64,000 bases of DNA from assembly GCA_026983775.1 (NCBI GenBank), contig JALSTK010000069.1, positions 1 through 64,000 on the forward strand, written 5' to 3'. The position numbers were made by a program, and so were the translations under genes. Each line of letters opens with the position of its first letter. The stretch's first letter is position 1. The DNA is from Calditrichia bacterium (lineage in GTDB: Bacteria; Calditrichota; Calditrichia; Calditrichales; Calditrichaceae). Positions 1-7,060 of the stretch are shown here, piece by piece. A model generated the notes under the pieces. It searched no databases, was not told the origin of the DNA, and saw nothing but the letters and a program-made list of their open reading frames with translations.

Positions 1-28
1 AAGCCTGTTTAGTTTATTAAACAGGCTT
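1..28 (-). terminator. Rho-independent terminator copy (unit 1)
   Basis: An 11-bp perfect stem AAGCCTGTTTA/TAAACAGGCTT with a 6-nt loop, identical to the hairpin after the intact tRNA-Glu. The expected T-tract lies beyond the window edge. Confidence 0.6.
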
Positions 29-32
29 CCTG

Positions 33-97
33 CACTCCCAATCCCGAGAATCGGGAGAACCCCTGTCGTCCCGAGAATCGGGATGGCCCAGGCCTCT
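33..97 (-). pseudogene. Broken tRNA-Glu copy with two palindromes
   Basis: On the minus strand this matches tRNA-Glu from the D-loop (AGAGGCCT) to the 3' acceptor strand (TTGGGAGTG), but the anticodon arm is replaced by the palindrome TCCCGATTCTCGGGA (69-83) and the T-loop by a second copy (42-56). The 5' acceptor strand is missing; the GIY-YIG gene abuts this side. It cannot fold into or act as a normal tRNA. The same structure recurs in unit 2. Confidence 0.75.
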
Positions 98-115
98 CTC
101 GGAAATTTATAATTT

Positions 116-367
116 CTATGAAAATCTCAATCCGAATTCTTCCCGTATACGATCGCGGTTCTTCAGCTTCTTTAACCGAAGTTCCTCTTTTATCGCCTCA
201 CCTCGTGTCTCAAATTCTTTAAAAGCTAACCATTCCCACGGCCCTCTGTCACGGGTGTAAGTGCTTCTTCCCGAATTGTGATATTCCAGACGAACCTGCA
301 AGTCTTGAGGCTGACCGATGTAATATCGACCGTCTTTTAAGGATTTTAAAAGATATACGTAATACAT
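116..367 (-). CDS. GIY-YIG family nuclease-like protein, copy 1
   Basis: An 83-residue single-domain protein of the small bacterial GIY-YIG family (UvrC-N/COG2827 type). The N-terminus reads YVYLLKS followed by RYYIGQ, the two halves of the GIY-YIG motif at residues 3-22. The conserved Arg of the family lies about residue 26, and there is a C-terminal basic helix with KEELRLKKLKNRDR. The family cuts DNA, but the role of the short stand-alone forms is unknown. The gene stands directly upstream of a palindrome-disrupted tRNA-Glu remnant and is duplicated with it. Copy 1 is intact while copy 2 is frameshifted. A homing-type or repeat-spreading role is possible but only inferred from context. Confidence 0.85.
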   Translation of the reverse strand: MYYVYLLKSLKDGRYYIGQPQDLQVRLEYHNSGRSTYTRDRGPWEWLAFKEFETRGEAIKEELRLKKLKNRDRIREEFGLRFS

Positions 368-380
368 ATCTATTTCTTTT

Positions 381-417
381 AATAAAAAAAAGCCTGTTTA
401 GTTTATTAAACAGGCTT
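381..417 (-). terminator. Rho-independent terminator copy (unit 2)
   Basis: The same 11-bp stem as at 779-806, followed on the minus strand by a T-rich run (381-389 on the plus strand is A-rich). It separates the two tandem units and should stop transcription of the upstream unit. Confidence 0.75.
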
Positions 418-421
418 CCTG

Positions 422-487
422 CACTCCCAATCCCGAGAATCGGGAGAACCCCTGTCGTCCCGAGAATCGGGATGGCCCAGGCCTTTC
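422..487 (-). pseudogene. Broken tRNA-Glu copy with two palindromes (unit 2)
   Basis: Same structure as the remnant at 33-97: tRNA-Glu D-loop to acceptor 3' strand, with palindromes at 431-445 and 458-472 where the T-loop and anticodon arm should be. It differs from unit 1 by very few bases, so the palindromes were in place before the unit was duplicated. Confidence 0.75.
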
Positions 488-504
488 TCGGAAATTTGTA
501 ATTT

Positions 505-757
505 CTATAAAAATCTCAATCCGAATTCTTCCCGTATACGATCGCGGTTCTTCAGCTTCTTTAACCGAAGTTCCTCTTTTATCGCCCTCACCTCGTGTCT
601 CAAATTCTTTAAAAGCTAACCATTCCCACGGCCCTCTGTCACGGGTGTAAGTGCTTCTTCCCGAATTGTGATATTCCAGACGAACCTGCAAGTCTTGAGT
701 CTGACCGATGTAATATCGACCGTCTTTTAAGGATTTTAAAAGATATACGTAATACAT
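505..757 (-). pseudogene. GIY-YIG nuclease gene, copy 2, frameshifted
   Basis: The first 57 residues equal copy 1 except one Gln-Thr for Gln-Pro at the GIY-YIG motif, where copy 2 has the usual family sequence YYIGQT. One extra C near 585-587 then shifts the frame, so the C-terminal basic helix is lost and an unrelated tail is read to 398. It could be a true pseudogene or a sequencing or assembly error in a run of Cs; the nearly perfect nucleotide match to copy 1 leaves both open. Confidence 0.75.
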
Positions 758-770
758 ATCTATTTCTTTT

Positions 771-806
771 AATAAAAAAAGCCTGTTTAGTTTATTAAAC
801 AGGCTT
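771..806 (-). terminator. Rho-independent terminator of tRNA-Glu
   Basis: An 11-bp stem AAGCCTGTTTA/TAAACAGGCTT with a 6-nt loop lies 5 bp past the tRNA-Glu 3' end on the minus strand and is followed by seven or more Ts. This is the original of the copies at 1-28 and 381-417. Confidence 0.85.
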
Positions 807-810
807 CCTG

Positions 811-883
811 CACTCCCAAGGGGATTCGAACCCCTGTCGTCGCCGTGAAAGGGCGATGTCCTAGGCCTCTAGACGATGGGAGC
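811..883 (-). tRNA. tRNA-Glu (anticodon UUC)
   Basis: Minus-strand cloverleaf with acceptor arms GCTCCCA/TGGGAGT (first pair G-U), T-arm AGGGGTTCGAATCCCCT, and anticodon loop CTTTCAC carrying TTC. The discriminator base is G, and CCA is not encoded. It is the only intact member of a local family of six tRNA-Glu-derived sequences. Confidence 0.95.
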
Positions 884-1111
884 TTCATTTTTCAATCCAT
901 CTGCAGAAAACCTGTCGTCCCGAAAATCGGGATGTCCTAGGCCTCTAGACGATGGGAGCTTCATTTTTCAATCCATCTGCAGAAAACCTGTCGTCCCGAA
1001 AATCGGGATGACCCAGGCCTCTAGACGATGGGAGCTTCATTTTTCAATCCATCTGCAGAAAACCTGTCGTCCCGAAAATCGGGATGTCCTAGGCCTCTAG
1101 ACGATGGGGGC
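884..1111 (-). repeat. Three tandem 76-bp tRNA-Glu half-gene repeats with palindromes
   Basis: The tRNA-Glu 5' half (acceptor strand plus D-arm) recurs at exact 76-bp steps; the AGACGATGGG block starts at 871, 947, 1023 and 1099. In each extra copy the anticodon arm is replaced by TCCCGATTTTCGGGA (918-932, 994-1008, 1070-1084). After CGACAGG the tRNA breaks off into a shared spacer with CTGCAG, so the T-arm and 3' acceptor strand are missing. The copies lie upstream of the intact tRNA and run in the same direction. No copy can be a working tRNA. The units are nearly identical and have no variable spacers, so this is not CRISPR. Confidence 0.9.
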
Positions 1112-1187
1112 TTCATTTTTCATTCCATCCCTAAAAATCTTTCGTCCCGAGTAGCGGGATTCAACCCATGGAATTCAAAGATTTGAG

Positions 1188-1263
1188 GGTGAGTGATGGG
1201 ACTCGAACCCATGACCCCCAGAGCCACAATCTGGTGCTCTAACCAAGCTGAGCTACACCCACC
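1188..1263 (-). tRNA. tRNA-His (anticodon GUG)
   Basis: Anticodon loop TTGTGGC gives GUG. Acceptor GTGGGTG pairs with CACTCAC. The extra G at 1263 (G-1) faces C73 at 1188, the hallmark identity element of tRNA-His. T-arm ATGGGTTCGAGTCCCAT. Confidence 0.95.
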
Positions 1264-1275
1264 ATAATATTTTAG

Positions 1276-1349
<74 letters not shown>

Positions 1350-1356
1350 AACCTCG

Positions 1357-1431
1357 TCGGGGCGAGAGGATTTGAACCTCCGACCCCCTGCTCCCAAGGC
1401 AGGTGCGCTAACCGGACTGCGCTACGCCCCG
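1357..1431 (-). tRNA. tRNA-Pro (anticodon UGG)
   Basis: Anticodon stem CCTGC/GCAGG encloses loop CTTGGGA, giving UGG. Acceptor CGGGGCG/CGCCCCG, discriminator A. First gene of the minus-strand Pro-Arg-His cluster. Confidence 0.95.
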
Positions 1432-1485
1432 TAAATGTGCCCTCATAGCAAGAGTTGCGTAATATAAACAGATATTTTTTGGATG

Positions 1486-2097
1486 TCAACTTTCAGGGAG
1501 AGCCAAATATCTTTTTTGTTCTAAAAAATGTACCAGTTTCCGCAGAGCTTTTCCGCGATGACTAAAAGCATTCTTCTGTTCGGTGCTCAATTGGGCATAA
1601 GTTTTTCCTATTTCAGGAATATAAAACAAAGGATCGTATCCAAATCCTTGCCTACCTTTATACTCCTCCAGAATCATTCCTTCCGTGGTGCCCGTAAATA
1701 TCTTCTCTATCTGCCTGTCTTTATAGCAAAGGGTGCAAACGAACCTGGCTTTACGTTTCTCTCCCTGTAAACCCTTCATCTTGTGCAACAGGAACCGGTT
1801 ATTATCCTGATCATTGGCCCCGGGGCCTGCATAGCGGGCCGAATAGACACCCGGCTCATTATCGAGAGCCAGAACCTCCAGACCGGAATCATCGGCTAAA
1901 ACCGGCTGCTTAAAAAAATCGAAGCATATACGGGCCTTAATTTTTACATTCTCTTCGAAGGTCTGTCCCGTCTCTTCAATATCGGGAAATTTTGCAAAAT
2001 CTTTCATGCTTTTAAGGAGGATCGGCAATCCGTCCAGAAAGGAATGCATCTCTTCCATCTTATGTAGGTTCCCGGTCGCAACAATCAAATTCAGCAT
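1486..2097 (-). CDS. rdgB: RdgB/HAM1 family XTP/dITP pyrophosphatase
   Basis: A 203-residue cytosolic house-cleaning NTPase that hydrolyses non-canonical purine triphosphates (dITP, XTP) to the monophosphates and keeps them out of DNA. Family marks are all present: TGNLHK at residues 8-13, ADDSGLEV near 67-74, YSARYAG near 85, and GFGYDPLF then SHRGKAL near the C-terminus. Length is normal (E. coli 197). It is 95 bp downstream of the toast-rack gene on the same strand and may be read through from it. Confidence 0.95.
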   Translation of the reverse strand: MLNLIVATGNLHKMEEMHSFLDGLPILLKSMKDFAKFPDIEETGQTFEENVKIKARICFDFFKQPVLADDSGLEVLALDNEPGVYSARYAGPGANDQDNNRFLLHKMKGLQGEKRKARFVCTLCYKDRQIEKIFTGTTEGMILEEYKGRQGFGYDPLFYIPEIGKTYAQLSTEQKNAFSHRGKALRKLVHFLEQKRYLALPES

Positions 2098-2192
2098 GGC
2101 CTTTATTCCATTATGTAAAGGGGAGTGGATCAGGGTAGGAAACGGGAGCGGATCGGGTTTTCAGCGGGAGCGTTCAGTTTAATAATAATTTT

Positions 2193-3062
2193 CTATCTAC
2201 CCCGCACGATTTTAAAGGAACCGATTCCCGTTTCAGCATAAATATCGAGGTACGGTTTATTTATACTAAAATTATCCGAAACATAGATATCATCATCTTC
2301 TTCCACCGCCTCTTCCACACGAACAGAACTCATAAAGGATCGGTCCACTTCCGCTCTAAAAGCGATCCCTGGATCAACAATCAGTTTGGTAGAAGAGACT
2401 CCGGCTTCAAAATTCATATTAGTCGTTTTTTTCAAGGGTCCGCTCAAATAGAATTTATAACTTCCCACTCCACCTTCAAATTTGAAAGAATGAAAATTGG
2501 CATTTAACATCTGTTCAATGATAACCTTACTGACTCCGGCTTCCAATGTAAAACGACGCATTTCAATGGGATTCGGTTTGGAAAAATCGATATTGGTTTC
2601 GCTGGCCCCTGTACTCACTTCCATTTTTGAAATACGCAACCCGCCAAAATCAAGAACGTTTTTGGAAGCTCCGGTTTCTATCTTAAACTTAATGGGAATA
2701 TCCGGAGAAAAATACAATTCCCACTGGTTGCGTTTAATATCACCGAAATTGGAAATGTTAAAGGTCTTGTCCTCATTGTCTTTCTTCCCCTCTTCCGCAC
2801 CGTTGATTTCAAGATAGGCAACACCTTCAGCCACGGAATAATCAATGGTCGGTTCATTCCTGGTAAAGGTCAAATTCGCCCGGAACAGTTCATCCTTTTT
2901 GCCCGGCTTTATATAAAGTGTCCCGGCACCGAAAGACAGAGAGACCTCCAATCTCTTTTGATCCGTAAGCCGAATATTACGTTTCAAAACCGTAGCATTA
3001 TCCCTGGCCTTTACCTGAGGGGATGTCAACCCTAACATTAAAAATATTAATATCCAAACCAT
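2193..3062 (-). CDS. Secreted toast-rack/adhesin-like protein downstream of sigma factor
   Basis: A 289-residue protein with an N-terminal signal sequence (MVWILIFLMLGLTS, cleavage probably after VKA). The mature part repeats short beta-strands with the pattern of N-terminal toast-rack/DUF4097-like beta-solenoids: LEVSLSFGAGTLYIKP, FKIETGASKNVLDFGGL, FTLEAGVSKVIIEQM, NFEAGVSSTKLIVDPG, YAETGIGSFKIVRG. Each repeat has Gly-Ala/Val-Ser at a turn. The exact function is unknown; LiaF/YvlB-type relatives take part in envelope stress responses. It starts 12 bp after the sigma-factor stop codon, so the two are surely co-transcribed, in the place where an anti-sigma factor is often found. Confidence 0.75.
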   Translation of the reverse strand: MVWILIFLMLGLTSPQVKARDNATVLKRNIRLTDQKRLEVSLSFGAGTLYIKPGKKDELFRANLTFTRNEPTIDYSVAEGVAYLEINGAEEGKKDNEDKTFNISNFGDIKRNQWELYFSPDIPIKFKIETGASKNVLDFGGLRISKMEVSTGASETNIDFSKPNPIEMRRFTLEAGVSKVIIEQMLNANFHSFKFEGGVGSYKFYLSGPLKKTTNMNFEAGVSSTKLIVDPGIAFRAEVDRSFMSSVRVEEAVEEDDDIYVSDNFSINKPYLDIYAETGIGSFKIVRGR

Positions 3063-3074
3063 TAAATGTCTTTC

Positions 3075-3644
3075 TTAAAATAATTGATTCTTTAAAAGGC
3101 CTTTCAACATTTCCCGTGCTCTGAAGATACGGGCTTTTACCGTACCGAGAGGCAGACCCAGCGCTTCGGCAATTTCATCATAACTTTTTTCTTCATGATG
3201 GCGCATTTCAATCACAATCCTGTATTTTTCAGGTAATTTTTTTATGGCACCTCTAATGATTTTAACCTTTTCATTTTCAATCAGAGATTCCACCGCATTT
3301 TTCTCGGATACGGCATACTCCTGCCTGATTTCCTCATCCTTATAATGAATATTCTGATCCATGGAATAGGTTTTCAACTTGCGCTTCCTGAAAAAATCAA
3401 TGCAGTTGTTGGTTGCTATCTTATACAACCAGGTCGAAAAGGCATACTCTTCATTAAATGATTTCAAAGAATTGAATGCCTTGATAAAGGCATCCTGGGT
3501 TAAATCTTCCGCTTCCTGTCTATTGTGTACCATGCGGTAAACAATATTGTAAACAGAATTTTTATATGAGCGGATCAGAGCATCATAGGCTTTTAAGTCA
3601 CCCGCCTTGGCCCGTTTTACCAGCTCTACATCTTCCTGTTTCAA
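3075..3644 (-). CDS. ECF-type RNA polymerase sigma factor
   Basis: A 189-residue group IV sigma factor. Region 2 (about 22-90) includes NRQEAEDLTQDAFIKAF and FSTWLYKIATNNCIDFFRKRK. Region 4 (about 130-185) has LPEKYRIVIEMRHHEEKSYDEIAEAL and a helix-turn-helix ending GTVKARIFRAREML. Region 3 is absent, as expected for ECF/SigW-RpoE types. No zinc-finger anti-sigma gene follows; the partner is the secreted toast-rack protein. A candidate ECF promoter lies just upstream, which would make it self-activating. Confidence 0.92.
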   Translation of the reverse strand: MKQEDVELVKRAKAGDLKAYDALIRSYKNSVYNIVYRMVHNRQEAEDLTQDAFIKAFNSLKSFNEEYAFSTWLYKIATNNCIDFFRKRKLKTYSMDQNIHYKDEEIRQEYAVSEKNAVESLIENEKVKIIRGAIKKLPEKYRIVIEMRHHEEKSYDEIAEALGLPLGTVKARIFRAREMLKGLLKNQLF

Positions 3645-3660
3645 GCCTTACCTGTTTAAT

Positions 3661-3690
3661 TAGTACGAGTATGTTTTGAATTTGTTGCAA
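3661..3690 (-). promoter_or_regulatory. Candidate ECF-sigma promoter of the sigma operon
   Basis: On the minus strand a GCAAC block (GTT at 3684-3686) is followed after 16 nt by CGTA (3664-3667), ending 20 bp before the sigma start. This resembles SigW/RpoE-type promoters (AAC, 16-17 nt, CGTA). Found by eye; one site only. Confidence 0.4.
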
Positions 3691-3993
3691 TTTGGTCATT
3701 AACAGGATACAATTTAGCGCCGATCTGTACTTTAAATCAACTTTAAATATTGAAAAATGTCGGCTTTTACTTTCATCCGGTAAGGCTCCTTTTGGACTTG
3801 ACTTTTGAGAACGGACTCTGTAATATTTGCTCAACCATTTGATTTTAAAAAGGTTATATTTATCAAAGAGACGGTATTATTATGTGAAATCGGTCCGTAT
3901 ATTGTTTTTAATAACTCTTGTCACCACTGGCTTTTTTCACATTGAAGGCGTTTATCTTTCTGAATAAAATTGCTTTAATAAGGAGATTTTTCA
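3691..3993. other. Divergent intergenic region, sigma factor / saccharopine dehydrogenase
   Basis: Apart from the ECF promoter candidate and the strong SD AAGGAG just before 3994, nothing recognisable was found. Open frames here have no family features. The stretch must carry the start sites of two divergent operons. Confidence 0.4.
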
Positions 3994-5319
3994 ATGAAAC
4001 ATGTTTTAGTACTCGGTGCAGGCCTGGTAGCCCGCCCCTTAGTCCGTTACCTTTTGGATCAAGGCAATATCCGCTTAACCATCGCCGATATTGTAATTAC
4101 CAAAGCTGAAAAAATGATTGACGGACATCCTCACGGTCAGGCGATTAATCTGGATGTTAATGATCAGAATGCGCTTAAGAGAACCGTTCGTCAGGCTGAT
4201 ATTGTGGTTAGTTTACTGCCCTGGACATTTCATATTAAGGTAGCCAGAATGTGTTTACAGCAGAATAAAAATTTAGTGACCGCCTCCTATGTAAAACCGG
4301 AAATGAAAGCTTTGGATAGGGAAGTGAAAGCTAAAAATTTAATTTTCCTGAACGAGATCGGGGTAGACCCGGGAATTGATCACATGGCCGCCATGAAAAT
4401 AATCGATGAAGTGAAAAGTAAGGGAGGCAAGGTGCTTAGTTTTCACTCTTATTGCGGCGGGTTACCCGCTCTGGATAGTAATAATAATCCTTTCGGCTAT
4501 AAATTCTCCTGGAGCCCGAGCGGAGTAATGCTGGCTGCTCTCAATGACGGCCGATACCTGCAAGACGGAAAAGAAGTCTATATACCTTCCGAACAATTAT
4601 TCGAACATTACTGGCTGGTAGACATACCGGGAGCCGGTACTTTTGAAGCGTATGTCAATCGTGATGCCTTACCCTATATCGATCTATATAAGATCCCTGA
4701 GGTTAAAACCATGTACCGCGGAACCCTGCGTAATATAAGTCACTGTGAATCCTGGAATTATTTTAAAAAGCTGGGGTTATTCGACCGGGAAAGAATATTC
4801 GACTTTCGGAAAGAGAGTCCGGCCGAAGTTCTAAGCGGTTTGCTTCATATAAAAGAAACCGATCTTGCCAACGGTATTGCCCAATTTCTCAAAATACCTT
4901 CTTATTCGCTTTCCATTAAAAAGATGGAATGGATCGGATTGTTTTCGGAACAAACTCTGCCTCTTACAAAAGGGACTGCCTTTGACATGTTCGCCTATCT
5001 TCTGCAAACCCGCCTGGTTTACCGCAAAGGAGAACGGGATCTATTAGTCCAGCATCATGAATTTATAGCAGAATATGGGGATGCTTCCAGAGAGAAAATC
5101 ACCTCGACCATGGTGGATTTGGGTATTCCTAATGGTGACAGTTCCATGTCTCGTACTGTAAGCCTTCCGGTTGCCATTGCTACAAAGCATATTCTTAACG
5201 GTACGATCCGTCTATCCGGCGTTCATATTCCCGTCCTTCCCGAGATCTATAATCCGGTTCTAAACGATTTAAAAGCCATGAATATCGAATTAATCGAAGT
5301 GCGCCAAAAACTTGCTTGA
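3994..5319 (+). CDS. Saccharopine dehydrogenase (glutamate-forming, LYS9-like)
   Basis: A 441-residue cytosolic oxidoreductase of the saccharopine dehydrogenase family. It converts saccharopine to aminoadipate semialdehyde plus glutamate, or the reverse. The NAD(P)-binding start LVLGAGLVARPLVRYL occupies residues 5-20. The LYS9-type catalytic/substrate region includes NEIGVDPGIDHMAAMKIID (about 125-143) and SYCGGLPALDSNNNPFGYKFSWSPSG (about 150-175). Start chosen from SD AAGGAG 9 nt upstream. Next gene is lysine-ketoglutarate reductase, so the pair equals the two halves of eukaryotic AASS as separate proteins. Direction is probably lysine catabolism, since no other alpha-aminoadipate pathway gene is present. 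Confidence 0.9.
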   Translation: MKHVLVLGAGLVARPLVRYLLDQGNIRLTIADIVITKAEKMIDGHPHGQAINLDVNDQNALKRTVRQADIVVSLLPWTFHIKVARMCLQQNKNLVTASYVKPEMKALDREVKAKNLIFLNEIGVDPGIDHMAAMKIIDEVKSKGGKVLSFHSYCGGLPALDSNNNPFGYKFSWSPSGVMLAALNDGRYLQDGKEVYIPSEQLFEHYWLVDIPGAGTFEAYVNRDALPYIDLYKIPEVKTMYRGTLRNISHCESWNYFKKLGLFDRERIFDFRKESPAEVLSGLLHIKETDLANGIAQFLKIPSYSLSIKKMEWIGLFSEQTLPLTKGTAFDMFAYLLQTRLVYRKGERDLLVQHHEFIAEYGDASREKITSTMVDLGIPNGDSSMSRTVSLPVAIATKHILNGTIRLSGVHIPVLPEIYNPVLNDLKAMNIELIEVRQKLA

Positions 5320-5339
5320 TGCCGTTACAAAATCGTATA

Positions 5340-5367
5340 TTGAGTGCTGTCGAAAAACAGCACTCAA
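5340..5367 (+). promoter_or_regulatory. Perfect 11-bp hairpin between the saccharopine-pathway genes
   Basis: TTGAGTGCTGT (5340-5350) pairs perfectly with ACAGCACTCAA (5357-5367) across a 6-nt CGAAAA loop. No T-run follows, so it is a weak terminator candidate at best. It may be a stability or processing hairpin that sets unequal expression of the two genes. Confidence 0.55.
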
Positions 5368-5394
5368 CTTAATTATTCAAAGGATTGATGCATA

Positions 5395-6699
5395 ATGAAG
5401 AAATTACTCATCCGGGCGGAAGATAAAAATATCTGGGAGCAGCGCACTCCGCTCATCCCAAATGACATAAAAAAGATTAAAGCTCAAAGCGAAGTTTCCG
5501 TTTTAGTGGAAGAATCTCCCAAACGTGTGTTCACCGGCGACGATTACAGGGCGGTCGGTGCGGAAATATGCACGGGAATGCAGGACGGTGATCTTATTCT
5601 CGGTGTAAAAGAGATCCCTGTAAACAAAATTCTGGATAAAAAGATCTACATGTTTTTTTCCCATACCATTAAAGGGCAGCAATACAATATGCCCCTGTTG
5701 CAAAAAATGATTGATAGCGACTCTACTTTGATCGATTATGAAAAAATAACCGATAAAGAAGGCCGAAGAATGGTCTATTTCGGCCCCTTTGCAGGAGATG
5801 CCGGAGCTCTGAATATACTTTGGTTACTGGGCGAATACTGGCAACATAAAGGAATCGAGACACCTTTTACCCGTTGTAAACAGTCGATCCATTACCACTC
5901 ATTAGAGGAAGCAAAAGAAGAAATAACTGAAATCGGTAAGATTATTTCTGAACAGGGGCTTCCCCGGGAGCTGGCTCCCCTTACGATCGGAATTCTGGGC
6001 TATGGTCATGTTTCTTCCGGTGCGCAGAAGGTGTTTGAGTGCTTGCCGACCCAACGTATAGCTCCGGAAGACTTAGCCGCACTGGTCGAGCAGGGTAAGT
6101 GGGACCGCCACACAATTTATCTTACGGTATTTAAGGAAGAACATCTGGTTAAGCCCAGAGGAGAGCATGCCTTCGATTTACAGGATTATTACCATCACCC
6201 CGGAAAATACGAATCTCAATTTAACCGTTATCTTCCGTATCTTACGATTATCATTAATGCCACCTACTGGGAGAAACGCTATCCGCGCTTTGTCACCTGG
6301 AATGATTTAAAGCATCTTTTCACCATGCATTCCGATCCCAAATTATGTGCAATTGCCGATATTACCTGTGATGTCAACGGTTCGATTGAATGTAATGTAA
6401 AATGTACGGATTCCGGTATGCCGGCTTACCGTATTCAGCCCCTGAACCAAACGGTAGAAGACGGACACATCGGTGATGGAATTGTTCTGTTGGCGATCGA
6501 TAACTTACCTGCGGAATTACCGAGAGATTCATCCATCTTTTTTTCGAATTTATTGTCTCCGTTTATACCCGGAATACTATCGGCCGACTTTGACCAGCCT
6601 CTGGATAAGGCCGGTCTTCCCCCGGAGATAAAACGCGCCGTTATCGTTTACAAGGGACAACTCACTGCGGATTATCAGTATCTGAAAGAATATCTATAG
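5395..6699 (+). CDS. Lysine-ketoglutarate reductase (saccharopine-forming; AASS N-half type)
   Basis: A 434-residue enzyme of the alanine dehydrogenase/transhydrogenase N-terminal superfamily, LYS1/LKR branch. It joins lysine and 2-oxoglutarate into saccharopine with NAD(P)H. The start RAEDKNIWEQRTPLIP matches the LKR N-terminus. FSHTIKGQQYNMPLLQKM (about 89-106) and DYEKITDKEGRRMVYFGPFAGDAGAL (about 114-140) are LKR signatures. The Rossmann motif GILGYGHVSSGAQKV lies near 198. It lacks a fused SDH domain, which is the separate gene 75 bp upstream. The 5' region holds the 5340 hairpin and SD AAAGGA. Confidence 0.88.
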   Translation: MKKLLIRAEDKNIWEQRTPLIPNDIKKIKAQSEVSVLVEESPKRVFTGDDYRAVGAEICTGMQDGDLILGVKEIPVNKILDKKIYMFFSHTIKGQQYNMPLLQKMIDSDSTLIDYEKITDKEGRRMVYFGPFAGDAGALNILWLLGEYWQHKGIETPFTRCKQSIHYHSLEEAKEEITEIGKIISEQGLPRELAPLTIGILGYGHVSSGAQKVFECLPTQRIAPEDLAALVEQGKWDRHTIYLTVFKEEHLVKPRGEHAFDLQDYYHHPGKYESQFNRYLPYLTIIINATYWEKRYPRFVTWNDLKHLFTMHSDPKLCAIADITCDVNGSIECNVKCTDSGMPAYRIQPLNQTVEDGHIGDGIVLLAIDNLPAELPRDSSIFFSNLLSPFIPGILSADFDQPLDKAGLPPEIKRAVIVYKGQLTADYQYLKEYL

Positions 6700-7060
6700 A
6701 TTTTTTCAAGTAGGAATGAACTTCCACACAATTTACCGGTCATCGGATGAGGAGGAACGTGCCGCCTACTCATATAAAGGGCCATCCGTACCCTCCTTAA
6801 TACCGTTTATCTCGGGCATTGTATACTGTCGGGAAAACCTGCGCCTATAAAATAAAGGGAGAGCAAAGACCTCTTCCTGCTCCGGGAATTCCCGGAAGAA
6901 CCGATGAAGCCCGGAATTCCAGTCCGAACCGTAAAAAAACAATTAGGCTCCCGATTTTTCTTGCATCCCATTTTTCAATTCAGTAACATTTTTCAAAGTG
7001 ATCCTAACGGCCAGGTAATTATAATCGTGTAGAGTCCTGGCAAAACCAGGGATTTCCATT
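6700..7060. other. Intergenic region with a perfect 16-bp palindrome
   Basis: No gene recognised. TCCGGGAATTCCCGGA at 6881-6896 is a perfect palindrome, with a partial repeat CCCGGAATTCC at about 6914-6924. A CCTGG/CCAGG hairpin lies at 7035-7050 just before the kinase start. The palindrome could be an operator or a hairpin; it is found once. Confidence 0.35.

Larger units (their letters stand above)
1..778. repeat. Two tandem 389-bp units: terminator, broken tRNA-Glu, GIY-YIG gene
   Basis: Two almost identical units start at positions 1 and 390; a third start at 779 leads into the intact tRNA-Glu gene instead. Read on the minus strand, each unit holds a GIY-YIG nuclease gene, then a tRNA-Glu remnant carrying two palindromes, then the same terminator hairpin that follows the real tRNA-Glu. 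Copies differ by a few substitutions and one inserted C near 585-587. The near identity indicates recent tandem duplication. The window edge cuts the array, so the number of units is unknown. Confidence 0.9.

Noticed and set aside
876-1100. Open frame of 74 residues with internal repeats
   Set aside because: It is only a translation of the tRNA-derived tandem repeat and has no SD.
871-1111. CRISPR-like array of direct repeats
   Set aside because: The 76-bp period has no variable spacers; the whole unit is repeated and is tRNA-Glu derived. No cas genes in the window.
3598-3834. 78-residue minus-strand open frame before the sigma gene
   Set aside because: It overlaps the sigma start in another frame and covers the promoter candidate; composition is not coding-like.
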